Shown: positions 35,711 through 45,162 of the stretch, in pieces
Position numbering within the stretch: the first letter of the stretch is position 1
How the letters are laid out: the number at the start of each line of letters is the position of its first letter
Assembly (NCBI GenBank): GCA_016711825.1
Contig: JADJSG010000006.1
Coordinates: 744,001-808,000, forward strand
DNA from: Bacteroidota bacterium
Lineage (GTDB): Bacteria > Bacteroidota > Bacteroidia > Chitinophagales > Chitinophagaceae
Length of the DNA stretch: 64,000 nucleotides
Reading direction: 5' to 3'
Position numbers and translations under genes: made by a program
The notes under the pieces: generated by a model
What the model was told of the DNA's origin: nothing
Database searches by the model: none
The model's input: only the letters and a program-made list of their open reading frames with translations

Positions 35711-36253
35711 TTATTTGTCAAGTGCACTGATGATCTCATCACTCATGGGTTCTATACCAGGTGCAAATACATCAATGAGTTGTCCTTTTTCATCAATAAG
35801 GTATTTTTGAAAATTCCATTTTACATTATTGTCGCTATGGTTATTGTATTTTTTTTGGGTAAGCCAAACATATAAGGGGTGTATATTTTTACCTTTCACA
35901 TCTATTTTTGCGGCCATCGGAAAAGTTACCCCGTAGTTTTTTTGACAAAATGATTTGATTTCTTCATTATTACCAGGTTCTTGGTATAAAAAGTTATTGG
36001 CCGGAAATCCAATCACTACAAGCTTTCCTTTATTGGCTTCGTACAATTTTTCCAATCCTTCATATTGTGAGGTATAACCACATTTAGAAGCTGTATTGAC
36101 AATCAATATTTTTTTGCCTTTGTAGGCCGCCAAATCGATTTCACCGCCATCTAAGCCAGCTACTTTAAAATCGTAAATAGATTTGATTTGTGCATCTAAA
36201 GTTTTAGGTGCTAATAAAAATGAAAAGAGTCCGAGCATAATGAAGTATTTCAT
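35711..36253 (-). CDS. Exported glutathione peroxidase-family protein
   Basis: A 180-residue GPx-family thiol peroxidase with a signal peptide (about 1-21, ending LDAQ), hence periplasmic. It reduces hydroperoxides, in bacteria normally with thioredoxin-like donors. The motif IVNTASKCGYTSQYEGLEKLY holds the peroxidatic Cys58 (Cys rather than selenocysteine). GFPANNFLYQEPG follows, and KWNFQKYLID carries the Trp-Asn of the catalytic tetrad. Cys103 in SFCQKNYGVTFP is the likely resolving cysteine. Single-gene unit, divergent from the DUF4340 gene. Confidence 0.93.
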   Translation of the reverse strand: MKYFIMLGLFSFLLAPKTLDAQIKSIYDFKVAGLDGGEIDLAAYKGKKILIVNTASKCGYTSQYEGLEKLYEANKGKLVVIGFPANNFLYQEPGNNEEIKSFCQKNYGVTFPMAAKIDVKGKNIHPLYVWLTQKKYNNHSDNNVKWNFQKYLIDEKGQLIDVFAPGIEPMSDEIISALDK

Positions 36254-36384
36254 GAGTTAAATAAATTTTATTAATTTGAATAGGCAAATATACCCATACT
36301 AAATGGAATGACTCTATAGAGATTTAAAATGTACTATACATGAACGCTTTGCTAAACAAAGGGGACTTAAATCACCATGATGCC

Positions 36385-36419
36385 TTGAACACAGATTTCA
36401 ACTGCAAATCTGTGTTCAA
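36385..36419. repeat. Perfect 14-bp inverted repeat
   Basis: TTGAACACAGATTT (36385-36398) and AAATCTGTGTTCAA (36406-36419) pair perfectly around a 7-nt spacer, between divergent gpx and DUF4340 genes. No T run follows, so a terminator is unlikely; an operator or a relic of a small mobile palindrome is possible. Confidence 0.7.
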
Positions 36420-36506
36420 ACCATAACATTCCTTTTCAATCGCAAATGGGTTTCTTAAATATCAATTATAGTTGGTATAAATAAAACAGCAAACAAGCAA
36501 ATACAC

Positions 36507-36514
36507 TATTTTTG
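36507..36514 (+). promoter_or_regulatory. Bacteroidota -7 element TATTTTTG
   Basis: TATTTTTG ends 6 nt before the ATG at 36521, so the transcript would be nearly leaderless. It excludes an upstream TTG start that overlaps it. Confidence 0.5.
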
Positions 36515-36520
36515 TGCATT

Positions 36521-37519
36521 ATGAATAAAAACATTCTTTATTTATTGGCACTTGTACTTTTAGCAGCCCTTACCTATTATTTTGTATTCAGAGAAGAAGG
36601 AGAAGTTTTTGATAAAAAAGAAGCAAATTTTACGGTGCAGGATACAGCAGCTGTAAAGACCATTTTTTTATCAAATTTGCAAAATGAAAATATCAAACTT
36701 CAAAAAGAAAATGGGGTGTGGACCCTCAATGATTCTATGGTTCCCCGACCAGATGCAGTGATCGCATTACTCAATGTGCTGCATCAACAAAAACCCGAAC
36801 AGCCTGTATCTGTTGCTTACCACGACGAGGTCATCAAGGAGTTAAGTACACATCATACAAAGGTAGAAGTTTATACAGAGGCAGGCAAAACTCATACTTT
36901 TTATGTAGGTAGAAATCCGGGTCCCAACAACGAAACGTATATGCTAAATGAGCAGGCCAAACGACCTTACCTGGTAAAAATTCCTTTACAGGAACTATTT
37001 GTTGGGGTGCGTTACTTTACCAAAATAAGTGAATGGCGAAATAAAAAAATTCTTTATGCAGCAGCACCCATCGAAAAAGTGTCGGTGGTATATAAAGATT
37101 CCACCCAGTTTTCGTATCAATTGCTACATGATGCATCTACACTCACGCTTACAGGTAGTTATACCATCGAAAAACCCCTCAACCAGCAAAGGGTTTATGA
37201 CTATTTAAAGCTTCTGGACAATATATATTGTACAGGTTTCGAAGACGATTATATTTACAAAGACAGTACGATACGGAAGGGGCGACAATTAGCCACTGCA
37301 ATCATCAAAAGAAAAGATCAGCCCGAACAAGAAATTACCTTTTATTTTAAACCCACAAGCCAGGGCACGAAAAAAATTATTTATATTGGAAAAGAAGAAT
37401 ATGATTATGATTTGTTTTTTGGCTTACTCAACAAAAAAGATTTTATATTAATGGGTCGAAAATCGACGGAAAAAGTATTGCGTTCTTTTCCAGAATTTTA
37501 TGAAGCCTCCACGCAATAA
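36521..37519 (+). CDS. DUF4340 domain protein
   Basis: A 332-residue membrane-anchored protein with one N-terminal helix (about 4-22, NILYLLALVLLAALTYYFVF). The DUF4340 body follows: FTVQDTAAVKTIFLSNLQNENIKLQKENGVWTLN near 32-65 and YMLNEQAKRPYLVKIP near 145-160. The YEFDLFFGLLNKKDF end (here YDYDLFFGLLNKKDFILMG) closes it. DUF4340 is often found with GldF/GldG-type ABC exporters, but none is adjacent here; the next gene is an LpxL-like acyltransferase 23 bp downstream, so a link to envelope biogenesis is possible. No catalytic residues are evident. Confidence 0.85.
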   Translation: MNKNILYLLALVLLAALTYYFVFREEGEVFDKKEANFTVQDTAAVKTIFLSNLQNENIKLQKENGVWTLNDSMVPRPDAVIALLNVLHQQKPEQPVSVAYHDEVIKELSTHHTKVEVYTEAGKTHTFYVGRNPGPNNETYMLNEQAKRPYLVKIPLQELFVGVRYFTKISEWRNKKILYAAAPIEKVSVVYKDSTQFSYQLLHDASTLTLTGSYTIEKPLNQQRVYDYLKLLDNIYCTGFEDDYIYKDSTIRKGRQLATAIIKRKDQPEQEITFYFKPTSQGTKKIIYIGKEEYDYDLFFGLLNKKDFILMGRKSTEKVLRSFPEFYEASTQ

Positions 37520-37542
37520 TTAAAGCATAGCAATCCTAAACA

Positions 37543-38400
37543 GTGTATTATTTATTACTCATATTTTTTTATCCCATTTCATGGCTTCCATTGAGGGTAT
37601 TGTATATCATCGCCGATATGCTGTTTATCATGTTGTATTATGTATTTAAATATCGGATGAAGGTAACCATGCAAAACCTTCGATTGTCGTTTCCTGAAAA
37701 GTCAGAAGAGGACTTAAAAATGATTGCGCGTAAATATTATCGTAATCTGTGTGATAGTATTTTAGAAACCGTTAAATTGTTTTCTATATCATCATCTGAA
37801 CTTGAAAAAAGGATGAAGGTGAATTGGGAAATGTTTGATACCATGACCGAACAAAACCGCAATGGGCAGGCATATATGTCGCATCAGTTTAATTGGGAAT
37901 GGGCTACGGTATTGTGTAATTGGCGAGCCCCACGTCGGTTTACAGGTTTATACATGCCTTTGACCAATAAGGCTTTTGACCGTTTATATCTCAAGCTAAG
38001 AGCACGCAGTGGTACCCAGTTGATAAGGGTACAGGATATGCAAAAAGAAATGGCACAAGTGCAACAACAAAAAATACTTTGGGGATTTATTGCTGACCAA
38101 AATCCAAGTGATCCTAAACGAGTATCGTGGAATGATTTTATGCATCGGAAAACAGCTTTTTTTAAGGGACCTGAATTTGTAGCAAGACGTTATGATAACC
38201 TTGTATATTTTGGCGAAATCATAAAAATAAAAAGAGGGTATTATGAGATCAAACTAAAACTGGCGTTTGATCATCCAAGAAACACAAGCGAGGGTGAAAT
38301 CACCGAAGCATATGTGCGACATCTTGAACAAAGTATCAAACGCCAGCCCGAGAATTGGGTTTGGTCACATCGAAGGTGGAAACACCAGTTTGCTCACTGA
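37543..38400 (+). CDS. Lipid A acyltransferase family protein (LpxL/HtrB-like)
   Basis: A 285-residue inner-membrane acyltransferase that would add a secondary acyl chain to lipid A on the cytoplasmic face. It has an N-terminal membrane segment (about 1-38), then NLRLSFPEKSEEDLKMIARKYYRNL. The catalytic H-x4-E motif appears as SHQFNWEWA near residue 112. FTGLYMPLTNKAFDRLYLKLRARSGTQLI and FIADQNP follow, with the end ENWVWSHRRWKHQF, which is typical of the family. The start is GTG at 37543. It probably shares a transcript with the DUF4340 gene. Confidence 0.92.
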   Translation: MYYLLLIFFYPISWLPLRVLYIIADMLFIMLYYVFKYRMKVTMQNLRLSFPEKSEEDLKMIARKYYRNLCDSILETVKLFSISSSELEKRMKVNWEMFDTMTEQNRNGQAYMSHQFNWEWATVLCNWRAPRRFTGLYMPLTNKAFDRLYLKLRARSGTQLIRVQDMQKEMAQVQQQKILWGFIADQNPSDPKRVSWNDFMHRKTAFFKGPEFVARRYDNLVYFGEIIKIKRGYYEIKLKLAFDHPRNTSEGEITEAYVRHLEQSIKRQPENWVWSHRRWKHQFAH

Positions 38401-38604
38401 TAGGAGATTACCCCACCCCACCTTTTTTCGCCTAAAAAATTTCCATCTTCGCGGACCAAATAAATTAAGTTGTAAAGATCAATTCATATACCAAAGATTG
38501 TGAAAAGAATTTACATTGTCAAGTATAATTTTGCTTAAAATGAAATAAAGATGTAACTATGTAGTGTTATCAAGGGTGTTAACAATTGTTAAAGTTTTTA
38601 TAGA

Positions 38605-39174
38605 ATGAAAATTACACTGTATTTCGGGAGTTTTAACCCTATTCATGTGGGTCATTTAATCATTGCAAGTCATGTACTCAGTCATTGTGATACAGATCGT
38701 ATTTGGTTTGTGGTGTCGCCTCATAACCCCTTAAAGGAAAGCAGTAGCTTACTCAACGAAAACCATCGTTTTCATATGGTGCAACTGGCTATCGAAAATG
38801 AATCAAAATTCAAGGCAAGCAATATTGAATTCAAACTACCTCGTCCATCTTTTACCATTGATACCTTGACCTATTTACAAGAAAAATTTCCACAACACCA
38901 GTTTCGTATTTTAATGGGAAGTGATAGTTTTAGCAATATCAAAAAGTGGAAAAATTATCAGGCCATTTTAGAACATTACAAAATCATTATTTATAAAAGA
39001 CCCGGCTTTGAGGTGGACACTACCTTAAGTCAACAATTAGAAATTGTGCAAGCGCCCTTGCTCGATATTTCTTCTACCTACATAAGACAATTGATTAAAC
39101 AAAAAAAGTCGATTCGGTATTTGCTCAGCGATGAGGTAATGGATGAAATCATTGCATGTGGTTATTATAAATGA
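38605..39174 (+). CDS. nadD: Nicotinate-nucleotide adenylyltransferase NadD
   Basis: A 189-residue nucleotidyltransferase that adenylates nicotinate mononucleotide in NAD synthesis. The N-terminal YFGSFNPIHVGHLIIASH includes the ATP-binding HxGH form (HVGH). RILMGSDSFSNIKKWKNY is the middle signature, and ISSTYIRQLIKQKKSIRYLLSDEVMDEI has the second nucleotide-binding motif ISxTxxR. Length is standard. A separate unit, about 200 bp after the acyltransferase, converging on porP. Confidence 0.96.
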   Translation: MKITLYFGSFNPIHVGHLIIASHVLSHCDTDRIWFVVSPHNPLKESSSLLNENHRFHMVQLAIENESKFKASNIEFKLPRPSFTIDTLTYLQEKFPQHQFRILMGSDSFSNIKKWKNYQAILEHYKIIIYKRPGFEVDTTLSQQLEIVQAPLLDISSTYIRQLIKQKKSIRYLLSDEVMDEIIACGYYK

Positions 39175-39365
39175 TGCTAGTGTGATGGTATTTTTTTGAA
39201 ATGGTATTGCCTGATACAATAACTGTGAAAAACAGTTCATGTATTTTTTACTATACCTTTCAATGATTATAGGGATGGTATCAAATGTATTTAAACAGAG
39301 TCAGAAAAATAACGGTATAATACCAACAGATATTGCATTACACCCATCTATATAAATGATTACAA

Positions 39366-40385
39366 TTAAAACCGAGGACAGCCATATGCTTTGGTTCTGT
39401 CTTCCCCTTTTTGATAATTGCCTTGAATAATAAGAGAGATTTCCATAGCCCCTACCCCATTATTACCACTACTCAATTGCGATACGGTATGGTCATAATT
39501 GACAGTAATTCTATTTTGTTTCCATTTATATCCCGCTACCCCAATCACAGCATCCTTATTTCGATAAAAAATGCCCAGTATAATTTCATTGGCGTCTAAG
39601 CTTGCCATACCCCCTGAGGCATTGATATTAAGTAAAGTGCCGCCTACTAACTCACTTGCTTTTTTCTGACGGGTATAATATACAGATGGCGACAGCATAA
39701 TATTGTCGTTGGCTTTGTATACAATATCTAAATTAAGAATGGGGCGTAGTCCTAACTTATTGGTTTGACCGTAAAAAGTTTCAGTGGGTTGATTAAGATG
39801 TGAAGCAGCTACACTGATTTTTGCAAAAAAGTTATCATTGTTATAATACGAAAAGTTTACCCCTGCATTTAAATCCATAAAGGTTGTCTTTTGTACAGAA
39901 AAAGTTTCCTGATTATCGACACTTTTATTGAATGAAAATTCATCCCATTGCACATCATAAGTTAATTTACTAAAATCAACACTACGTTGATTATAAACGA
40001 TGCCTAAACCGGCAGAAAAGCTTGTTTTTTCACCTGTCAATATATGAGCTGCAAGGTTACCTTGTACTTTAGTGAGGGCCAGGTTGCCATTACCTGCCAC
40101 ATCGCGCCATACGGCAACACCCGTACCTAGCCATGCATTATCCCATTGATTACGCATCAGACCAAAATCTGAAAAGATACTAAATGTATTGTAAGGTACA
40201 GGAATGGTAGCACCTTGATTTCTGTAATTGATACCTGCGCGCCAGTCTGAATTTTGAAGCAATGCAGTGTTTGCAGGGTTTAACAGCATTGGTGCGTTAT
40301 AGTATTGCGAAAAATGTAAATCTTGAGCGATTCCATCGTGCTGAATACTTGCGATTGTGATGAGAAGTAATAAATATTTTTTCAC
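39366..40385 (-). CDS. PorP/SprF-family T9SS membrane protein
   Basis: A 339-residue outer-membrane barrel with a signal peptide (ending GIAQ). The family N-terminus DLHFSQYYNAPMLLNPANTALL is unmistakable, and RAGINYRNQGATIPVPYNTFSIFSDF and later strands follow. PorP/SprF proteins are needed to attach or display type B sorting-domain cargo at the cell surface. It lies 18 bp downstream of just such a cargo gene (40404-43970), so the two form a cargo and anchor pair. It ends in the short tail KAYGCPRF rather than a terminal aromatic strand. Confidence 0.95.
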   Translation of the reverse strand: MKKYLLLLITIASIQHDGIAQDLHFSQYYNAPMLLNPANTALLQNSDWRAGINYRNQGATIPVPYNTFSIFSDFGLMRNQWDNAWLGTGVAVWRDVAGNGNLALTKVQGNLAAHILTGEKTSFSAGLGIVYNQRSVDFSKLTYDVQWDEFSFNKSVDNQETFSVQKTTFMDLNAGVNFSYYNNDNFFAKISVAASHLNQPTETFYGQTNKLGLRPILNLDIVYKANDNIMLSPSVYYTRQKKASELVGGTLLNINASGGMASLDANEIILGIFYRNKDAVIGVAGYKWKQNRITVNYDHTVSQLSSGNNGVGAMEISLIIQGNYQKGEDRTKAYGCPRF

Positions 40386-40403
40386 GTGTAATTGTTTTAT
40401 TAA

Positions 40404-43400
40404 TTATTTCAATAAAGTGATATTGCCGTTTTTGCTTGTCTTGGTGCCATCAAAAAATTCGACTGATAAAGTATACGCATACACTTCCATTTCTTGCATC
40501 ACATTTTTGTAACGACCATCCCAACCTTTGGTTTTTTCGGTAGATTCAAATACTTTTTCTCCCCATCGGTTAAATATTCTGAAAGTCATTTTTTCGATCC
40601 CATATCCTTTTACATATACCATATCGTTGATGCCATCGCCATTGGGTGAAAACCCGGAAGGCACATCCACCAAAGGAACCACTATCCCTCTCACAGATTT
40701 ACAAACAGTATCGCGACAGCCATATTCATTGGTTGCAGTTAGGCATACTGTATATGTTCCATCTTTATCGTACACATGCACATCATCTTTATTAGTAGAA
40801 GTGGTACCATCGCCAAAATCCCAAAGATATTTGGTAGCCCCTACAGATAAGTTTTTAAAGTTGTTGGGGGTATTGGGTTCGGGAGGGTTAGGCGTCCAGG
40901 TAAAATCGGCCACAGGAGTGGGTAAGATGGTAATCACTTTGGATGCACTGTCAAATTTGTTACAAGTATTTGGGTTGCCTGATACTAAGTAAACCGTATA
41001 AGTGCCTATTGCGGTATAGGTATTGGTTGGGTTTTGCACATTGGCTGTATTGCCATCCCCAAACACCCAATTCCATGAAGTTGCATTGGTAGACTGATCG
41101 TTAAACGTGACGACAGCGGGTAAGCAAATGGTATCGGGCATTATAAACGCTGCAATGACTAAGCTCGTTGAAAAATCGATGATGACTTGTGTGGTTGCAG
41201 GGTTATTGCAAGCATTGGGGTCGGTCATGGTGAGGGTCACTGTATAAGTAGCAGCTGTAGGGTAGTTATGCAATGGTGGAAACTGGCCTGTATAGCTCGT
41301 GCCATCACCAAAATCCCAGGTATACGTAGCAGTAGCAGCTGGAATTCCATTGTTATAGGTGCTTGTATTGTTAAACTGCACGGTAAACGGTCCGCATGAA
41401 TCTACTTTCATAAAGGTGACACCCGGAAACATGGAATCATTTCGAACGGTAATAATCAACTGGGTAGTATCTGCGCTTGCTGTGCAACCATTAGGGTTGC
41501 TGGCAATCAATGTTAAGGTGTAAATACCTGCTGTGGTATAGGTATGGGTTGGGTTTAAACTATTATCAAAGGGTGAGCCATCGCCAAAATCCCATTGGTA
41601 AGCAGTTGCACTCGTACTGTTATTTTGAAAAGTAATCGTGAGGGGTACACATCCTGTGAGAGGGCCATTGGCTGCAGCTTGTGCACTTGGGTTCTGAAAA
41701 TCAAAAGCTATTTTAAGGGCCCCAAAATTACAGTTAGTTGTTTGTAATTTAGAAGTTGAGTAAGCCCCAGGGGTTACAGGAAAATTTTGTGTACCACCTC
41801 CGCAAGCAGAACAAATCGCCTGATAAATAACACCGTTTGCATCAAAACGACTCGTACCACCATCAACATGCTCACCTCCTCCTCCATTTTGACCAAAGAA
41901 GCTTCCATAAATAAAATTTACTAAGTTTTTGCTAAGAACATAAAAGTAAAAGTCACTCCCATCAGTTGTAGCTTGAAGTGCACCAACCGAGGTAAGAAGT
42001 CCTGTAGTATTTCCTGGATTTCCACCAATAATTGGACCTCCCCAACCGGACACATAGACATTTTGACACTTGTCAACTAAAAATGCATTTATAGCAATAT
42101 CAGTTTCAACAGTAGATCCTTTTCCAAAAACAGTAGAAGCTATATAGGTAGATAAATTATTATTTATTATTGAAATAAATTGACTGGAGTTTGGTGTTAT
42201 AAAAACGCCAGGTGTTGTAGGATAAGCACCCATGGTTTGACCAACTATATAAACCCTATTGCTATCATCTGTTTGAACACCATATACTTGATCATATTGA
42301 TTTGTACCAATAAAGGTGCCAGCAAGAAGTAATTTTGAAATGGTATTAAATTTTAATAAAAAACCATCAGCACTACCTCCAACATAAGCAGGGTTTAATG
42401 TGCCACCAGTGGTTGGAAAATTACTACTTTCAGTACCACCTGCAATGTATAATTCATTGGGATTTGATTTGTTGAGTGCTAAAACATAACCAGCATCATT
42501 TAAACTACCTCCTAAATAAGTACTCCAAATTAATGTATTTAAATTTGATGAAAGCTGAATAACTATTGCATCTTGCAATCCTCCTAAAACAGCCTGAGTT
42601 GGATTTACAGTAGGGAAATTAGTAGATTTTGTAGAACTTGTTACATAAATATTATTATTTAAATCTACGATTACTTCACTGCGTGCATCATCTGCATAGT
42701 TATGTTTAAGTCCACCAATCAACAATTCACTAAGATAAATATTTGCAGATTCTTCACCACTACCACCTACGTATGTAGATCCAAGTAAAACTGTGCCAAG
42801 CGGATTAAACTTGGCAATAAACATATCACCACCACCATTATACGTGTTATCGTAACAACCTACGCTTAAAGGAAATGAGGCTTCCGACGAGAAAGTGCGT
42901 CCAGTTATCACAAGATTACCGTCATAATCAACAATCATACTATGAGGTTGTTCATTATCAAGACCGCCGAAATATGTTGCATATATTAAGTTAGCCCCCG
43001 ATGGATCAAATTTGCTAAAAGAACAATCAGTAGGTACAATACCGGAACCTGGCCCTGGATTATTACCACCTCCATAATTGAATTGTATAGCACCCAAAGT
43101 TACTGGGTAATTACCTGTCAATACTGTTGAGAATCCGGGTTGGTCATTTACAACTACCCCACCCGCATAAAAATTACCTGTTGTGTCATAAGTGGCAGTC
43201 ATCCCCCAATTATCAGCAGTTGATCCTGAAAAGGAACAAAAGACTATTGCGGGATCGATAATTAGTGTATAATTCCTATTATAACCTTTAGGGAAGGCAA
43301 ATGATACTGTGTTGTCTTTAAGAATATATTTTGATGGTATTTCTTTTTTTTCACCATCAATAAACTGATAACAATAAGGTTTTATCTCTTTAACAATTCC

Positions 43401-43970
43401 TAAAGATGTTTGTAATAATAAATTACCTTCAGTAATCTGTATATCTTCAAGGCCATTGTACTTTAACTTTATTAAATTGGCATTTGCATTTGGTTGCAAA
43501 ATAAAATCATATTTAAGATTTTCATTATCAAAATAAAAATGGGCATCGATATTTTCAAAAATATTTGAATAGTCTACATTAAAATTAGGGTGAATACCTG
43601 TTTTCCATGCGGTTTCATTTTTTCCAATAAAATAATTATAGTAATGCTTTGCAGATTTGGAACCTGTTATTAAAACATCTTTGGAAGGGTTTACAAATTC
43701 AATATCATAAGCATGGTATTTGAGAATCTTAGAAGGTGCACTTTTATCATGGCTAGCTACATGAACACCTAACTGATTAGTTACATCAGACATGGAAATC
43801 CTAATTCCATCTTTCCTCAAAAAGAAATTACCTCCTGAAGTAACCCCTTTATAGATAAAAGGAGCATTCCATTGACCTTGATTTTCAATAAACTCGCAAT
43901 TCAGTTTGTGTGCTTGAGTTTGGAAAGTGCAAGAAATAAGTATAAATAATATAGCGATCTTGTTTTTCAT
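40404..43970 (-). CDS. Large PKD-repeat adhesin-like protein with T9SS type B (CHU_C) sorting domain
   Basis: A 1188-residue surface protein. Order: signal peptide (1-20); DUF7948-type N-terminal domain (FIENQGQWNAPFIYKGVTSGGNFFL... to about 240); SBBP-like propeller repeats (about 240-760, e.g. SKFDPSGANLIYATYFGG, AKFNPLGTVLLGSTYVGG, LSSNLNTLIWSTYLGG). Four PKD domains follow (about 770-1090), each with a WDFGDG or WVFGDG motif. The C-terminal type B sorting domain has PSGFSPNGDGINDMVYVKG and the ending FRIFNRWGEKVFESTEKTKGWDGRYK. Type B cargo of this kind includes SprB-like adhesins. It precedes its PorP/SprF partner. Confidence 0.95.
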   Translation of the reverse strand: MKNKIAILFILISCTFQTQAHKLNCEFIENQGQWNAPFIYKGVTSGGNFFLRKDGIRISMSDVTNQLGVHVASHDKSAPSKILKYHAYDIEFVNPSKDVLITGSKSAKHYYNYFIGKNETAWKTGIHPNFNVDYSNIFENIDAHFYFDNENLKYDFILQPNANANLIKLKYNGLEDIQITEGNLLLQTSLGIVKEIKPYCYQFIDGEKKEIPSKYILKDNTVSFAFPKGYNRNYTLIIDPAIVFCSFSGSTADNWGMTATYDTTGNFYAGGVVVNDQPGFSTVLTGNYPVTLGAIQFNYGGGNNPGPGSGIVPTDCSFSKFDPSGANLIYATYFGGLDNEQPHSMIVDYDGNLVITGRTFSSEASFPLSVGCYDNTYNGGGDMFIAKFNPLGTVLLGSTYVGGSGEESANIYLSELLIGGLKHNYADDARSEVIVDLNNNIYVTSSTKSTNFPTVNPTQAVLGGLQDAIVIQLSSNLNTLIWSTYLGGSLNDAGYVLALNKSNPNELYIAGGTESSNFPTTGGTLNPAYVGGSADGFLLKFNTISKLLLAGTFIGTNQYDQVYGVQTDDSNRVYIVGQTMGAYPTTPGVFITPNSSQFISIINNNLSTYIASTVFGKGSTVETDIAINAFLVDKCQNVYVSGWGGPIIGGNPGNTTGLLTSVGALQATTDGSDFYFYVLSKNLVNFIYGSFFGQNGGGGEHVDGGTSRFDANGVIYQAICSACGGGTQNFPVTPGAYSTSKLQTTNCNFGALKIAFDFQNPSAQAAANGPLTGCVPLTITFQNNSTSATAYQWDFGDGSPFDNSLNPTHTYTTAGIYTLTLIASNPNGCTASADTTQLIITVRNDSMFPGVTFMKVDSCGPFTVQFNNTSTYNNGIPAATATYTWDFGDGTSYTGQFPPLHNYPTAATYTVTLTMTDPNACNNPATTQVIIDFSTSLVIAAFIMPDTICLPAVVTFNDQSTNATSWNWVFGDGNTANVQNPTNTYTAIGTYTVYLVSGNPNTCNKFDSASKVITILPTPVADFTWTPNPPEPNTPNNFKNLSVGATKYLWDFGDGTTSTNKDDVHVYDKDGTYTVCLTATNEYGCRDTVCKSVRGIVVPLVDVPSGFSPNGDGINDMVYVKGYGIEKMTFRIFNRWGEKVFESTEKTKGWDGRYKNVMQEMEVYAYTLSVEFFDGTKTSKNGNITLLK

Positions 43971-43976
43971 ATTTGA

Positions 43977-45026
43977 TTAATTTGCGGCGTCAGTTATAAG
44001 GTAACCAATAATAGAACTACTAAAAGTGTTTGATGTAATATCATACCACAGAGCTGTGTTAGATGCAGTACTCGCAGGGGTTCCAGGCATACTAATATCG
44101 TATTTGTATAGATTTGCAACAGTATTCCCTTTATTATAAATTGTAAAATTGTTTGCAGTACCTGGCACAAAACTCAGGAAAAAGTCATGATCGTACCCAG
44201 ACACCCCCCAATTTAAATTATAGGTATAGCTTGGATTACTACTTGGAATACTTAAATTTAGCGTACCGTATGAAGCAGCTCCTAACTGATAAGTTAATAT
44301 TTTTCCATAAGTTGTTGCTGTTATATCTTCATATAGAAGTATATACATCTGGTTTAATTGAATATCCATACCTGCACATCTCATAGCAGGCAAAGTTATA
44401 TATTGATTACAAATACCAGATGTAGGATTAATTTCAGTTACGATTGTATTATTTGTTGAAAGATTGCTAAATAATCCATAAAGTTTTCCGTTATTTGAAA
44501 GTTCAATATCATGCAAAACCCATCCATTATTCGCAGTAGCAAAAGGACTATTTAATATAATTGAACTTACTATTTCATAATCATTCCCGACTTTTTTTGC
44601 TTTAAATAAATAGTGTGAAATTGAATTTGTATAACTAAGATAAATTGCAGGGTAGTTGTAACTAGGCAATTCAGCCAATGCAATACCTGTCAAGGTGGGC
44701 CCAGGAATTAATGTTGGTAGGTTTCCAAATCCCGATGGATTTAGTATATCAAAATAATAAGGAGACCAAGGCAGAGGAGAGTCATCAACACCTGTAATGA
44801 TATTAAAATTTGTAAGTAAACTTTGTGTTGGGTATACATAACCATCACAAATAAATCCAACTCTTTCAGTGTAACCAGCAGGTATTAATAGTAAAGTACA
44901 TAACGGGAAAGCCCTTGTTTTTTTATCTGTGTTTTTGGAAACATCCTGGTCAATAGGTTGTATTTTTGATTTATTACATGAAAATATCAATAAAATGGTT
45001 AATAATTTTAAAAAATGTTTTCTCAT
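43977..45026 (-). CDS. Lipoprotein of unknown function upstream of the PKD protein
   Basis: A protein of 349 residues from the ATG at 45026, with a lipobox Cys near residue 17 (LLIFSCNKSK). The mature part is beta-rich with repeating strand pairs (ISHYLFKAKKVGNDYEIVSSIIL, GWVLHDIELSNNGKLYGLFSN, RCAGMDIQLNQMYILLYEDI, SGYDHDFFLSFVPGTANNFTIY) that suggest a propeller-like fold. I know no family for it. It lies 6 bp upstream of the PKD protein gene on the same strand, so it is probably part of that operon and co-expressed with the cargo and its anchor. Confidence 0.72.
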   Translation of the reverse strand: MRKHFLKLLTILLIFSCNKSKIQPIDQDVSKNTDKKTRAFPLCTLLLIPAGYTERVGFICDGYVYPTQSLLTNFNIITGVDDSPLPWSPYYFDILNPSGFGNLPTLIPGPTLTGIALAELPSYNYPAIYLSYTNSISHYLFKAKKVGNDYEIVSSIILNSPFATANNGWVLHDIELSNNGKLYGLFSNLSTNNTIVTEINPTSGICNQYITLPAMRCAGMDIQLNQMYILLYEDITATTYGKILTYQLGAASYGTLNLSIPSSNPSYTYNLNWGVSGYDHDFFLSFVPGTANNFTIYNKGNTVANLYKYDISMPGTPASTASNTALWYDITSNTFSSSIIGYLITDAAN

Positions 45027-45137
45027 TTGTTTATTATTTGTTAGTAAATATAAAATAAAATTCACAGATGTGATACAATATAGACGAAAAAATTAGAAAA
45101 TACGTTAATTAATGACATTCGAATGTCAATTAAGTCG

Positions 45138-45145
45138 TAATTTTG
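45138..45145 (+). promoter_or_regulatory. Bacteroidota -7 element TAATTTTG
   Basis: TAATTTTG lies 17 nt before the ATG at 45163 and inside the longer in-frame extension from 45112, which supports the shorter start. Confidence 0.5.
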
Positions 45146-45162
45146 AAACAAATAAATCGATT

